DNA from: an uncultured Allorhizobium sp.
GTDB taxonomy: Bacteria; Pseudomonadota; Alphaproteobacteria; Rhizobiales; Rhizobiaceae
Direction of reading: 5' to 3'
Length of the DNA stretch: 64,000 bases
Assembly: GCA_958439205.1 (NCBI GenBank)
Contig: OY288189.1
Span: 1,317,001-1,381,000 of the forward strand
The position numbers and the translations under genes are program-made. The notes beneath the pieces are model-generated. The model saw nothing but the letters and a program-made list of their open reading frames with translations, searched no databases and was not told the origin of the DNA. The first letter of the stretch is position 1; each line of letters starts with the position of its first letter. Of the stretch, positions 18,085 through 29,500 are shown piece after piece.

Positions 18085-18295
18085 GTGCGGTCGCTTAGCC
18101 GGGAAGGTGTGATGGTTAGACCTTAAGCACGATCCAGGGCCAGCTTGTCGATTTTTGGCCTTCGCACGCTCATTGCCAATCGTCAGCCACGCCCACCCGC
18201 TTAGAGAACGTTGGTGCGTCTTCAGCTCACGCCTCTGAACCCACTCAGCAGCTTGGTTTAGCCCGTGTGCTGTGCGCCGGGGAGGAAACACGTTG

Positions 18296-18321
18296 CCGCT
18301 CCGCACACTCATGCGGAGCGG
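18296..18321 (-). terminator. Hairpin after the HlyD adaptor gene
   Basis: A perfect 10-bp inverted repeat, CCGCTCCGCA (18296-18305) and TGCGGAGCGG (18312-18321), with a 6-base loop, 15 bases beyond the HlyD stop on the minus strand. The tail is only weakly T-rich. It probably ends the type I secretion operon. Confidence 0.6.
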
Positions 18322-18336
18322 TGAGATCCCGCCAGA

Positions 18337-19641
18337 TCACTCCTCTCGGAATGCTCTGGTGATCTGGTCTGTGAATGGTTTTGCGAGGAACGAGATGACG
18401 GTTCGTTCTTCGGTTTCGATATAGACCTCGACTGGCATTCCGGGCGTGAGCTTGGTTGCGAGTTCGCCGAGATCGTCTGGGGAGAAGGTGACGCTGGTTT
18501 TGTAGAATGGCAGGTTCGTCGCCTTGTCGATGACGGTCGCGGCGGGGATGATATCGACGGCGCCGACGATTTCCGGTGTGGTCTGGCGATTGAAGGCCGT
18601 GAACCGCATGCGGGCGGTCTGGCCGACGAAGATGCGGTCGATATCGGTCGGTGCGACCTTCACATGCACGTCGAGTTCGGTGTCGTCAGGCACGATCGCC
18701 ATGATTACCTGTCCGGGGGCGACGACGCCGCCGATCGTGTGGGCCTGCAGGTCGTAGACCGTGCCGCTTTCCGGCGCCTTGACGGTGGTGCGCTCAAGCC
18801 GGTGGGTGAGCTGCAGCGCGCGCTGTTCAAGTTCGGTGAGCCGCGCCTCGACCGAGACGATCTCCTTCTGCAATTCGGTGCGGCTGGTCTGGTCGACCGA
18901 CATCAGGCGGACATTGAGCTCGCTGATCTGACCTTGCGCCTCTGCGACACGGGCGAGGAGATCGCCGATCGTGCCTTCGATCCGGACCATCTGGCGGCGA
19001 AGCCCGCGCAGTTCAGACGCCTTGGCGAGCCCCTTCTGCACCAGCCCCTCCTGCATGGCGAGCTCCTCGGCGATCAGCTCGTTCTCGGAAAGGTTCGCCT
19101 TTTCCTGCTCCTTGAGGCCGTCGATCTGGTTGCGCAGCTGGGAGATCTGCATCTCGATCTGTTGTTTCTGGTTTGCCCGCATGTCGCGGTTCTCGTCGAA
19201 CAGCTTGCGCTCCTCGCGGGTGACGTCAGGCTCGAGATCGAGACCGTCGAAGGAGAGGGCGTCCGCACCATCACGCTCGGCCACGAGGCGGGCCATCATC
19301 GCCTTCAGCTGGCCCACTTGCGACTGGACGATGCCGAGTTCGATGCTGATCTGGGTGTCATCCAGGCGCAACACGACCTCGCCCTTCTTGACGGAGGAGC
19401 CGATCTTCACGGGGATCGCGACAATCGTGCCGCCATCGACATGCTGGACCTGCTTGGTCTCGCCGGTGACGACGAGTTCGCCTTGCGAGATGACGGCGCC
19501 GGCAAGCTTCGCCTGCGCGGCCCATCCACCGATACCGACGGTGAGCGCAAGGCCCAGCGCCGTTGCCGCAAGCATGCGCCCTCTCAAGCCCTTGCCGGCC
19601 AGCGAGACATTCGTGTCGGTATCGTTTGGACGCTGTGTCAT
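18337..19641 (-). CDS. Type I secretion membrane fusion protein (HlyD/PrtE family)
   Basis: A 434-residue periplasmic adaptor linking the inner-membrane ABC exporter to an outer-membrane channel. One N-terminal membrane helix (LAATALGLALTVGIGGWAA) is followed by a lipoyl-like half (VQHVDGGTIVAIPVKIGSSVKKGEVVLRLD), long coiled coils (about 95-290), the second lipoyl half (TVKAPESGTVYDLQAHTIGGVVAPGQ) and the C-terminal beta domain (IDRIFVGQTARMRF). AUGGGGAAA precedes the ATG. It is last in an operon behind two RTX proteins and the ABC exporter. No TolC-like channel gene is in the window, so that component must be elsewhere. Confidence 0.93.
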   Translation of the reverse strand: MTQRPNDTDTNVSLAGKGLRGRMLAATALGLALTVGIGGWAAQAKLAGAVISQGELVVTGETKQVQHVDGGTIVAIPVKIGSSVKKGEVVLRLDDTQISIELGIVQSQVGQLKAMMARLVAERDGADALSFDGLDLEPDVTREERKLFDENRDMRANQKQQIEMQISQLRNQIDGLKEQEKANLSENELIAEELAMQEGLVQKGLAKASELRGLRRQMVRIEGTIGDLLARVAEAQGQISELNVRLMSVDQTSRTELQKEIVSVEARLTELEQRALQLTHRLERTTVKAPESGTVYDLQAHTIGGVVAPGQVIMAIVPDDTELDVHVKVAPTDIDRIFVGQTARMRFTAFNRQTTPEIVGAVDIIPAATVIDKATNLPFYKTSVTFSPDDLGELATKLTPGMPVEVYIETEERTVISFLAKPFTDQITRAFREE

Positions 19642-19704
19642 GTCGTTTCCCCATACGCAGGTTACAATGTGAGCCCGAAGAAGGGCTCGTTTGCCGGGTT
19701 AATA

Positions 19705-21798
19705 TCAGGCAACGAGCCCTTCGACCTGACCCGGCAGATGGAAGGCCGTCAGGATCAGGTCGTCGGCATCGAGGTCCTGGGCGCTGATGATGACGATCTC
19801 GTAGTCCTCGTCACCATCGATATCGGTGATCAACTGCAGCACATGATGGCCAGCATCGTCGTCGTCGATCATCTTCTTGTAGAGCTTGACCAAGGTCTTG
19901 TGCGCATGGTCGTCGAGTTCGAGCGAGCTCTCGCCATCTTCGAAGTAGAGCCGTCCGAGTTCGCCTTCGAGCTTCGACAGGTCGACCTTGTCGCCAACGT
20001 TGAAATCGCGGATCTCGTCATGGCCCATGCCGCCATTTGCGATCGAAGCGACGGAACCGAAGACGAAGGTATCGTGTCCGCCATTGCCATAGAGAATGTT
20101 GACGGAAGAACTGGCAGCAATCATGTCATTGCCGGTCCCGCCGGCGGCATTTTCGATCGAGGTCAGCCGGTCGCTGCCGATCTCGTCGCCGTCTGCGGAG
20201 CCGGCCGCGAGATCGATATCGACCGCCATCCTTGCGAAGGAGGCGTCATAGGTGTCGCTACCGTCGCCGCCATGGATCACGTCGTCGCCGTCATCGACGA
20301 CGGCGGGCGTGGCCGCAGCATCTGCAGTCGACAGTCTAATCGCGATCCGTGCAAGGCTCTCGAGCTCCAGCACCGGCTGGACTCCGGCAACGAAGATATC
20401 GTCGCCATCATTGCCGACCATGACATCTTCACCCGCGCCACCGCCGAGCGTATCGTGACCGGCACCGCCTTCCAGCACGTCTTGGCCTGCATCGCCGGAT
20501 AGCACGTCGTTGCCGTGTTCACCGAACAGCCGGTCGTCGCCGTCGCCGCCAGACAGGACATCGTCACCATCGCCGCCGATCAGGCTGTCGCGCCCGGCTT
20601 CGCCGAACAGCATGTCATTGCCGGCCTCGCCGAAGAGCACGTCATCGCCGTCACCGCCGAAGATGCGGTCGTTGCCTTCACCGCCATGGATCACGTCGCG
20701 ACCGTCGCCACCTATGAGCAGGTCATCGCCGACACCACCGAGGATCAGGTCGTCGCCTTCGCGGCCATAGACGATGTCGTTGCCGGCGCCGGCATAGATG
20801 AGGTCCCTGGCCGGCGTGCCGAGAAGAACGTCATCTGCATCGGTTCCCTCGATCTCCGTCTCCGGATGCGGACGCATGTCGAGGAAGGCCTGACCCTGGA
20901 TCGTCGCCTTGCCGTCGCTGAGCGTGAAGTTCAGTGTGACCAGACCCTGTTTGTCGCGCTCTGGAACGTAGATCCAGGCGTCGCTGCCATAGCTTCTGAT
21001 TTCGCCCGAGGTTGCCTGGATCGCAGAAATCGTGAGCTTGTCCCCGTCGGGATCGATACCTGCGCGAGCCAGGTCGGCCCACATCAACAGCATCGACAGG
21101 TTGACCAGTCCCGTCCCGAGATAAACGGGTCCGCGCGACACCGGCGCGCGATTGGCCGGCTGGCTGTTGCCGCCGGTCGAGCCGCCCCCAGGAGGAGGCT
21201 CGGTACCTCCGCCGGCATTGCCACTGTCTTGGCCTGAAGAACCTGGCAGTCCGCCAGACGCGTCGTTATTGGCCTTGGGCAGCGTGAAATCACTGAACCG
21301 CGGCCGGGCGACGGTCGGAGACACGAAGCGGAAGCCGTTGGCAGCAACGTCGATCGACACGCCCTGGAAGGGCCGGTCGGTATAGCCGCCCTCCAGCATA
21401 AAGTCCTGGGCGTTGTAGCGGATCGAGGAATAGAGCCGGCGTGGTTGTTCGATCTGCTCGACAACGTCCTCGTAGCGCCGCTGGATCTCCTGCCAGAAAG
21501 CGGCAATGTCTACGCCGCTCTCTGCGTCGTCCTCGACCGGCGGGGCCGTGTCGTCGTTGAGTGCCACCGTCTTCTTGTCCTCGGGCACTTGCGTATTGGG
21601 CGCCGGATTAACCATGTCACGCAACCGCCCGAGATAGGCGCCGAGCCCCATGGAAAGCACGGCGAAGATGCCCGGGGACCACAGGGTGCGGTCGTGGATC
21701 TCGGCGAGCGCGAACTTTTTGGCCGGTGCCTTGGCCGCCTGCGCATCGCCATGACCGAGCTTCAGGCTATCGTCATGATCGATCGTGGACATGGTCAT
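19705..21798 (-). CDS. RTX calcium-binding protein with N-terminal hydrophobic segment
   Basis: A 697-residue protein between the exporter ABC gene and its adaptor gene. Residues 39-57 form a hydrophobic stretch (LWSPGIFAVLSMGLGAYLG), unusual for a type I substrate. A Gly/Pro/Ser linker (about 180-225) precedes a cadherin-like segment (LARAGIDPDGDKLTISAI). About 13 RTX nonapeptide-type repeats (GGDGDDVL, GGEGNDRIFG) span roughly 316-470, and a further Ca-binding region with GNGGHDTFVFG follows. No enzyme motif is visible. ATG at 21798 is chosen (GGAG upstream); it sits five bases after the ABC gene stop. It may be a second secreted substrate or a surface-retained accessory. Confidence 0.85.
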   Translation of the reverse strand: MTMSTIDHDDSLKLGHGDAQAAKAPAKKFALAEIHDRTLWSPGIFAVLSMGLGAYLGRLRDMVNPAPNTQVPEDKKTVALNDDTAPPVEDDAESGVDIAAFWQEIQRRYEDVVEQIEQPRRLYSSIRYNAQDFMLEGGYTDRPFQGVSIDVAANGFRFVSPTVARPRFSDFTLPKANNDASGGLPGSSGQDSGNAGGGTEPPPGGGSTGGNSQPANRAPVSRGPVYLGTGLVNLSMLLMWADLARAGIDPDGDKLTISAIQATSGEIRSYGSDAWIYVPERDKQGLVTLNFTLSDGKATIQGQAFLDMRPHPETEIEGTDADDVLLGTPARDLIYAGAGNDIVYGREGDDLILGGVGDDLLIGGDGRDVIHGGEGNDRIFGGDGDDVLFGEAGNDMLFGEAGRDSLIGGDGDDVLSGGDGDDRLFGEHGNDVLSGDAGQDVLEGGAGHDTLGGGAGEDVMVGNDGDDIFVAGVQPVLELESLARIAIRLSTADAAATPAVVDDGDDVIHGGDGSDTYDASFARMAVDIDLAAGSADGDEIGSDRLTSIENAAGGTGNDMIAASSSVNILYGNGGHDTFVFGSVASIANGGMGHDEIRDFNVGDKVDLSKLEGELGRLYFEDGESSLELDDHAHKTLVKLYKKMIDDDDAGHHVLQLITDIDGDEDYEIVIISAQDLDADDLILTAFHLPGQVEGLVA

Positions 21799-21803
21799 GT
21801 GTC

Positions 21804-23525
21804 TCACTCCGCTGCGACTGATAGCGTCCGGGCCGGACGCAAGGACTTCTTCTCGGACGTATTGGCTGCCACCTTGATGATCTCCTCCTTCGGACCGAAG
21901 GAGACGAGCTTGCCGCCCTGCACGACGCCGACCATGTCGACGGCCTGAAGGACGCTCGGGCGATGCGCGACGATGACAACGATGCCGCCACGTTCGCGTA
22001 CCTTCACGATCGCCTTCATCAGTGCCTCTTCGCCCTCGGCATCGAGGTTCGAATTTGGCTCGTCGAGCACCACCAGGAAGGGATCGCCGTACAGCGCGCG
22101 TGCCAGCGCGACGCGCTGCCTCTGACCGGCCGAGAGCGACTGGCCGCTCGGTCCGATCTGGGTCTGGTAGCCGTTCGGCAGCCGCACGATCAGGTCATGA
22201 ATGCCGGCGGCGCGTGCGGCCCGGAAGATCATCTTGGAATCGGCATCCGGATCGAAGCGGGCGATGTTGTCGGCAACAGTCCCGTCGAGAAGGGCCACTT
22301 CCTGCGGGAGATAGCCGACATTCTGCGTGAAGAAGCTGGTCGGCCACTGCTTGAGATCTGCGCCATCGACGCGAACCGAGCCGCGCAGCAGGGGCCAGAT
22401 GCCGAGGAGCGAGCGCGCAAGCGTCGTCTTGCCGCCGCCCGATGGGCCGATCAGTGCCAGTGCCTGACCGGCGGTCAGTTCGAACGACACCTCGCTCAGG
22501 AGCACGGTGCCCGTGGTCGGTGCGACCGTCGTCATGCCTTCGACGACGAGGCCTTCGCTCGGCGTCGGAAGATCGAACTGCGTGCTGGGACGATCGAGGA
22601 CCGCGAGCGTATCCTTGATGCGAGACCAGCTGCGGCGGGCGGAGATGACGCCCTTCCACTGGGCGATCGCCTGGTCGACCGGAGCAAGGGCACGGCCCGT
22701 GACGATCGACGAGGCGATGATGGCGCCGGCCGACATCTCGCCCTGGATGGTGAGATAGGCGCCTAGGCCGAGTGTTGCCGACTGCAGCATCATGCGCAGC
22801 ACCTTGGAGATGCCGGCAAAGGTGCCGGCGATGTCGGAGGTCGCCGTCTGAGTGTCGAGATGACGGCGGTTGGCGCTTTCGAAGCGGTCGATCGCGCGGT
22901 CGGTCATGCCCATCGAATAGAGAATGTCGCCGTTGCGGACATGGTTGTCCGAGACGTTGTTACGCTGGATGGCCGCTCTCGTCATCTCCTTGGCGTGGCG
23001 GCGCGACAGGAGTTCTGCTGCGATCGTCAGGCAGGCGAGGAACAGCGCGCCACCCAGTGTGAGCATGCCGAGCATCGGATGCAGCAGCCAGACGAAGACG
23101 AGATAGACCGGGATCCAGGGAAGGTCGAACAGCGCTACCGGCCCCGCACCGGACAGGAAGCTGCGCACGGTATCGACATCGCGTCCGCGCTCTGAGGCTT
23201 CCGCCGAGGAATAGCCGAAGCGCGGCATGTCGATCACCACCCGATGCACGAGCGGTGCGATTTGCCGGTCGACGTTCGACCCGAAGCGAACCAGCATCTG
23301 GGACCTCAGGATGTCGAACAGGCCCTGGAACAGGTAAAGCCCGACCGCGATCACCGAGAGCCAGATCAAGGTCGGGATGCTGCCACTGGTCAGCGCCCTG
23401 TCATAGATCTGCAGCATGTAGAAGGCGCCGGTCAGCGCCAGGATGTTGATGATCCCCGACAGACCGAAGACGAATCCGGTCACCAGGCCGATACCCGAGA
23501 GTTTGTAGCTCGACTGCTTGCTCAT
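21804..23525 (-). CDS. Type I secretion ABC transporter (PrtD/HlyB-type permease-ATPase)
   Basis: A 573-residue inner-membrane exporter half-transporter. The N-terminal membrane domain (about 1-310) has six helices (for example FGLSGIINILALTGAFYML). The ATPase domain has Walker A GPSGGGKTT (about residue 358), signature LSAGQRQRVALARAL and Walker B FLVVLDEP. There is no peptidase C39 domain, which is the PrtD class used for RTX proteases and other C-terminal-signal substrates. It lies 65 bases downstream of the giant RTX peroxidase gene and directly upstream of the second RTX gene, so these are its likely substrates. Confidence 0.94.
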   Translation of the reverse strand: MSKQSSYKLSGIGLVTGFVFGLSGIINILALTGAFYMLQIYDRALTSGSIPTLIWLSVIAVGLYLFQGLFDILRSQMLVRFGSNVDRQIAPLVHRVVIDMPRFGYSSAEASERGRDVDTVRSFLSGAGPVALFDLPWIPVYLVFVWLLHPMLGMLTLGGALFLACLTIAAELLSRRHAKEMTRAAIQRNNVSDNHVRNGDILYSMGMTDRAIDRFESANRRHLDTQTATSDIAGTFAGISKVLRMMLQSATLGLGAYLTIQGEMSAGAIIASSIVTGRALAPVDQAIAQWKGVISARRSWSRIKDTLAVLDRPSTQFDLPTPSEGLVVEGMTTVAPTTGTVLLSEVSFELTAGQALALIGPSGGGKTTLARSLLGIWPLLRGSVRVDGADLKQWPTSFFTQNVGYLPQEVALLDGTVADNIARFDPDADSKMIFRAARAAGIHDLIVRLPNGYQTQIGPSGQSLSAGQRQRVALARALYGDPFLVVLDEPNSNLDAEGEEALMKAIVKVRERGGIVVIVAHRPSVLQAVDMVGVVQGGKLVSFGPKEEIIKVAANTSEKKSLRPARTLSVAAE

Positions 23526-23547
23526 GAGTTCCCCTACTCAAAGTTGC

Positions 23548-23574
23548 CTGTCCGACCCCGCCCGGGCCGGACAG
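23548..23574 (-). promoter_or_regulatory. Intercistronic hairpin between giant RTX gene and exporter gene
   Basis: CTGTCCG (23548-23554) and CGGACAG (23568-23574) pair perfectly around a GC-rich loop, in the 65-base gap after the giant gene's stop. There is no T-run on the minus strand, so it looks more like an attenuator or mRNA-stabilising stem than a full terminator. Confidence 0.5.
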
Positions 23575-23590
23575 TCTGTCCATGCAGTCC

Positions 23591-26500
23591 TCAGGAAACG
23601 CCGAGGAAGTCGTTGATCGTCAGGTTGTGACGGCCATGCAGCGAGAGTTCGAAGTCTGCGGCATTGTCGCCCTGCGTGTTGCCACGGATAATCGTGAACT
23701 CCTCGCCGTCGCGGACCTCGTGGGTGATGGTCACGTCGCCGATCGCATCGATCATCTGGCCCGCCTCCAGCTTCATCGTCCCGTTGGGATTCATGCCGGT
23801 GAAGTCGATCCGGTCGCCGGTCTGGAAGCCGTAGATCGTGTCGTTATCGGCTGATGCCGCCGAGGTGAACTTGAAGACGTCGTCGCCAAGTCCGCCATCG
23901 ATGATGTTGACCGCCGCCGACGCCGTGATCTTGTCGTGGCCGGAGCCGCCGATGAAGTTCTCGAAACCGTAGAAGGTGTCGGAACCCGTTGTGCCGCCCG
24001 CGACCGATCCACGATCGTTGAAGCCATTGCCGAGATCAACCGTCAGGTTTGCGCTGCTCGCCGCGTAGTCGAGCGTATTGATGCCCGCTTCGCCGTAGTA
24101 GGTGTCGTTGCCGTCGTTGAGCGTGGCGATGACGGTATCGTCGCCGTCGCCACCCCAGATACGGTCGTCTCCGGCCCCGCCTTCGACGACGTCATTGCCG
24201 GCACCGGCAAAGATCTGGTCAGACCCAGCCCCACCGAAGACGATGTCCTTGCCTTCTCCGGCATGCACTTCGTCATCGCCCAGACCCGCATTGATGAAAT
24301 CGTCACCGTCACCGCCGGTTACCACGTCATCACCGTCCTCGCCGCGCAGGATGTCCGAGCCGGCCTGACCGACAAGGATATCGGTGCCTGCACCGCCGAG
24401 GATCGTGTCATTGCCTGCGGCACCCATCAGGGCGTCAGCAGCCGCGGTTCCGATCAGCGTCAGCGCTGCGACCGGGACAGGAGTAGGTGTTGCGCCACCG
24501 TCGGTGCCGGGGCTTTCTCCATCGTCGTCCCCATCGCCACTGCCATCGTCTTCGCCGTCACCGTCTCCGTCCGAAGATCCGTCGCCGTCATCCTCGCCGT
24601 CAGTGTCACCATCGTTGTCGGTGTCGTCGTCATCACCGTCATTGTCGGTCTGGCCGTCGTCTTCGCCACCCGCGTCCCCATCACCATCCGGGCCGTCTTC
24701 GACGTCAGAGGAGAAGATGTCTTCGGGCAGGCCGGTGAGGCCTGTGTTGCGGGTGACGATGTCGGAGAAGCCCTGACCGTCGATGAAGTTTTCGTAGAGG
24801 TCGAAGTTGTCGAAACGCTCGAGATAGTAGAAGCGGTCGGCTTCCTGCAGGCGGTCGAACTGTTCGTGCAGGACGACCCAGAAGGTGGAGCCGGCCATGC
24901 CGCCGTTGAAGTGCTCCTCGGCAAGGCCGCCGACCCAGAGATCGACGCGGTCGATGCCCTTGACGAGACCGGTGCCATCCTGGCGAACGGTGACAATGTC
25001 GCCATTGATCGCCTTGAACGCATCGATCTGGTTGGCCTGCAGGACGAGGTCCGGATAGGCCGCAATGAACTGCGCGATCACGACATCACTCAGGCCATTG
25101 CGCTGCTGGAAGTCCTGCCAGCTGGAATAAGGGTTCATCGAACCGCCATTCGCCTCGAGGAATTCGACTGCGAACTTGATGTAAGGATCGGTCGACGCCT
25201 GCAGATCGGCCTTGACCTGGTTGAGCGTGCCGAGACCGACATCGCGACCGCGCGCCACATTGAAGGCGAAGAGATCGGCCCGGATGCGGACGAGGTCGTT
25301 GCGAACCGCATCGACGACGTTGAAGTCGACGTCTTCTGCCGGCTGCTCGACGATACCGGACAGGATCGCGCCCGTGCCGAGCTGCTCGTAGCCGGGTTGG
25401 GGATTGTAGCCCATCTGCTGAAGTTGAGTGAGTTGCCCCGGCGTGTAAGCGTCGTTGGTCGGATTGAGGAAGGCGTCGAACAGATTGACCGAGACGTTCT
25501 GGCCATCCGGGCCCTTGACCGTGATCGTGTCGCCGATCAGCGAGTGGCCGATGCGGTAGACGGCCGCGGCAAACTCGTGGCTGATGCTGGCGGTCGCCTG
25601 GTCGTTATAGGCTTCAAAGCCATGGCTGCCGTTGCCCTGGATGCCGCCGATGAGTGCATCGGCGAACTCCGTGAAGACGACACGCTGGTACTCGGCTTCG
25701 TTGACCATCTTGGCCGCCTGGAAGAGCTGTTCCGGCGTTCCTTCAAAGCCAGCGGCCTCCAGTTTCTCGACATGGAAGTTGTGGTTGCGCGCCCAGATCG
25801 TGTGCATCGAGGTTAGCGTGAAGTTCTCGTTCGCACGACCGTCACCACCGATATAGTGGTCGAGCGGGCTGATCATCGGGTTGGCATCAAGCAGCAGGGC
25901 GTGGCTTGATCCCATGAAGTCCCCGGCAAGCTGCTGGACGACGGTCATGTTGTAGCCACCCGCCTCCGTCCACAGGGTCGGATAGTATTCGAGCAGGGTC
26001 TGGCCGGCGCCGAGGCCGGGTCCTTCGAATACGGTTCCGGCCGCCCGGTGATGGTCGAGCAGTTCGCGCAGCGTCGACATCAGGTGGAAGCCAGGCGCCG
26101 ACGGATCTTCTGGACCCATCAGGATGTGCGAGCCCACGCCGCCATTGCCATCGCTTTCGCGCAGGAACTGGCCGACGATGACGTTGGAACCGTAGACCTG
26201 GTTCTGGTCGACATAGGGCGAGGTCTTGTTCAGGTGCTCCGGCGTGTCGGTCGCCGTCTCGAGCGGATTGGCCAGCGAACCGCGGGTCAGATCCGTAAAG
26301 TTCGGCGCCATCGGTCTCGAGGTGTCCACCCCGTCGATGATCACCTTGCCGGCCCCGCCCTTCGGCAGGAAGTCGAGACCGTGGTCGAAGTACTGACCAA
26401 AGGCCATGAAGAAGATGTTGGCGTCATTCGGCGCCTTCGGCAGGTTTGCTTCCTGTGTACCGATGGCGTCCGAGATCGCCCGCGGATCCAGGCCGTCGAA

Positions 26501-29500
26501 GATCGGGTTGAGCGCCCGGTTGATAATATTGCCCTGGCCGTCCAGCTCGACGCCTGCCCCATAACGGGCGTCTGTCAGACGGATGAAGGGTTCATCCGCA
26601 GCGCCGAAGGCGGGATTGTCGATGTTGTTGCCGTTGCCGGAGAGATCGCGGACTCCGACGGCACCTTGCGTGTCGTCGTCATCGGCAAAGGCCGGCAGGC
26701 CGTTGACCAGGTTGGTAATGCCCTGGATATCACGTGCCGTGTATTCGAAGGCTCCGGTGGGGCCGGGAATGGGGCCTGGGTTGCTGCCACCATGATCACT
26801 TGGAGGAGCGAGCTGAGGCACTTCACCTGAGAACGTAATCGAGTGAGTTCCGTTGGAGAGTGTCTTCGTGCCGTTGCCGTTCACGGTCAGCGCATAATCA
26901 GCCGCATCGCCGCCTTCGGGGATCTCGATGACATCCTGAGCACGTAGTGTGCCAATGATCGTGTCCTGGCCTCCGGCCGAGCGGAACAGGATTCGATGTG
27001 CTGACGACAGATCGGAAATGTTGACCGTGTCATTACCCTCGGAACCATCGATCGTGATGGTATTGAAGTTCAGGCTCGTCGGGTTGAAGTTGCCGATCGC
27101 GAAGACTTGGTCGTTCCCCGGACCGGTATTGATGATGATCTCCTCGATATTGTCGAGCTCGGCGATAACGTTGGCATCTGCCGTACCATTGCGCGTGATT
27201 ACGATCTCGGTATTGGCGTTCAGAGGACGAGCACCACTGAGCGCCAACCAGTCGGCGCGGGCGTAGACACGGTAGGTTTCGGCTGTGTTGTTACCGTTGA
27301 CGATGAAGGTATCGTTCGCGCCGGCGCCGCCATCCACAACGTCTCGACCATCGGCAATCGTACCAAAAATGATGATCGGGTTTCGAACAGTCCAGCTGAT
27401 CGTGTCATCACCGGCACCGGAATTGATAGTGTCATTCCCAGTGTTGCCAGCGATGATGTCGTCACCAGCGGTGCCGTTGATCGTATCGCCGAAAATGCCT
27501 CCGCCAATCGTATCGCCAACAGGGGCCGTCGGTGCAGAGGTCAGTGCCGTTACAGCACCAGCGCCATCCGTATATGTGACCTGCACGCGCACTAGATTGC
27601 CAATTTGTGCCGCAACAGGTGTGAAAGTCGATGCCGTTGCAGCCGGAATGTTGCCCCAAGTGGCACCATTGTTGTTGGACACCTGCCACTGGTAGCTGAA
27701 CGCACCGAGACCATCCGGATCTGCAATGCTGGCTGTGTTGACCGACAATTGCTGCGGGCGAGTTGGCGTGACATCCGAAATGACCGCAGCGCCGCTCTGA
27801 CCTTCCTGTGCATTGGTCACCGTGACGGCGAGCGCCTGGGTATCAATGGCGATGCCATCCGATACTTCGACAACAACGTCGTAGACGTTGTTGCCACCCG
27901 CATCCGTCGGCGCCTCGAAGTTCGGTGCAGCGATGAACGACAGGACACCGGTGTTCGGATCTATCGAAAACAATGCGGCATCGGCCCCGCCATTGATCGA
28001 ATAGGTCAGCACCTGACCGGCATCCAGCTCAGTTGCGGTCACCGTGGTAACGACGGTGGAGTTCTCCGCACGAGACACAGTGGCTGTATCGCCGCCGCCA
28101 TTCGAGGTGATCACGGGCGCCCGGTTGAGCAGTTCGCCGAGAGAAACCGTCGAGCCATCTCCGAAGCGCAAGGCTTCGATGTTCATGAGGCGGTCTACAC
28201 CATCCGAGTTAACCAGGCCGAGCGTACCGTCTGGGTCAACCGTGACATGGGTGACCGTGACGCTGCCGTCCGCATTGCGTTCGAAAGAATAATTCGCCTG
28301 GATATCGGAGTAGACGGCAACGTCGACATCGCCCGTCATGCCGCCATCGACGATTTCACGCACGATTTGCATCTGGCTCGGCGTGATCGTCCGCTCAAGC
28401 AGCAGATCCGACAGTGCCTTGCCACCGAAGGCCGGAGCTGTGTTGGCCGGGATTTCGCCGTTGACCAGCTGTGACTGGAGATAAACCGGTCCTGCCAGGC
28501 TATCGGCCGTATAGAAAAGGTTAGATCCAGCGTCGATGCGGATACGGACATTAAGCCAGGAGTCGCCGTCGATGACGTCGTCACCGCCGCGACCCTCGAT
28601 CAGGTCGCTGCCCCCGCCGCCAAGCAGGATGTTGCCATCATCGAAGGCGATCTGGGCTTCGCGTGCGGCTTCGCCCACGGTTGCCGTGTTCTGGACGAGG
28701 TCGCCCAGGAGTTCACGCAAGCCAGCAATACGATCGATGCCGGCCTGGCTGAGGTGATGCTTGATCATGGTGTTTTCGGCACCGGCAAGGTTTGCACCTG
28801 GCTCGGCCTCCGGATCCGGCGTCGTCGGAAAGGCTGTCGCGCGATTGTCGCCCAGCAGTACGTCGTTCTGTTTGTAGCCTGAAAGACCTTCGACAGCGTC
28901 GAAGCGATTGCGCAGGATGTCCTGCTGATCGGTGGTGAAGATCGGCTTGGTCAGATCCGCATCGGCATTTTCGGTATTGCCCTTGTAGATCGCCCAGTCA
29001 TAGCCCCACATGCCTTCATTGCGCATGACGCTTTCGCCCTGCACCATGATGTCGTCGCCGGACTCAGCGTCGAAGTCATGCTCGTTCTCGCCGGCGAACA
29101 TGACGTCGTGGCCGAGAATGGTCGAGTTGAAGAAGAGTTCGGAATTGTCGCCTGCCGTCGTGTCGAAGCCGTTGCCGCCTTCGATCCAGTCGTCGCCTTC
29201 ATTGCCGAGCAGGAAGTCGCCGCCTTCGCCGCCGAGCATGAAATCGTCGCCTTCGCCGCCGAACATTTCCTTGCCGTCGGGGCCTGCGATCAGGACGTCG
29301 GAGCCCTGGTTACCGAAGACGAGCGCCAGGCCCGAGCCGCCATGGACGACGTCGTCACCTTCCTCACCCATGAGGAAGTCGGTTTCGCCGATGTCGGTCC
29401 CGGCATTGGTGATGATGTCGTTGCCTTCACCGCCGTGGATCTTGTCGACGCCGTAGCCGGCTTCGATGCGGTCATTGCCGCCGCGGCCCCAGACGGTGTC

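Noticed and set aside
18085..18295. Possible small gene between the L,D-transpeptidase and the secretion operon
   Set aside because: Only frames without ribosome sites or codon bias, and the minus-strand frame overlaps the L,D-transpeptidase gene.
18664..20502. 612-codon open frame on the plus strand across the HlyD and second RTX genes
   Set aside because: It is antisense to well-supported genes; Asp/Gly-rich RTX coding on the other strand leaves few stops, and the peptide has no recognisable domain.
20390..20850. Regularly spaced short repeats resembling a CRISPR array
   Set aside because: They are 27-base codon repeats of RTX nonapeptides (GGxGxDxLx) in frame within a coding gene; repeats are imperfect and there are no unique spacers.
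23936..25816. 626-codon open frame on the plus strand within the giant RTX gene
   Set aside because: Antisense shadow of the peroxidase/RTX coding sequence, Val/Asp-rich without motifs.
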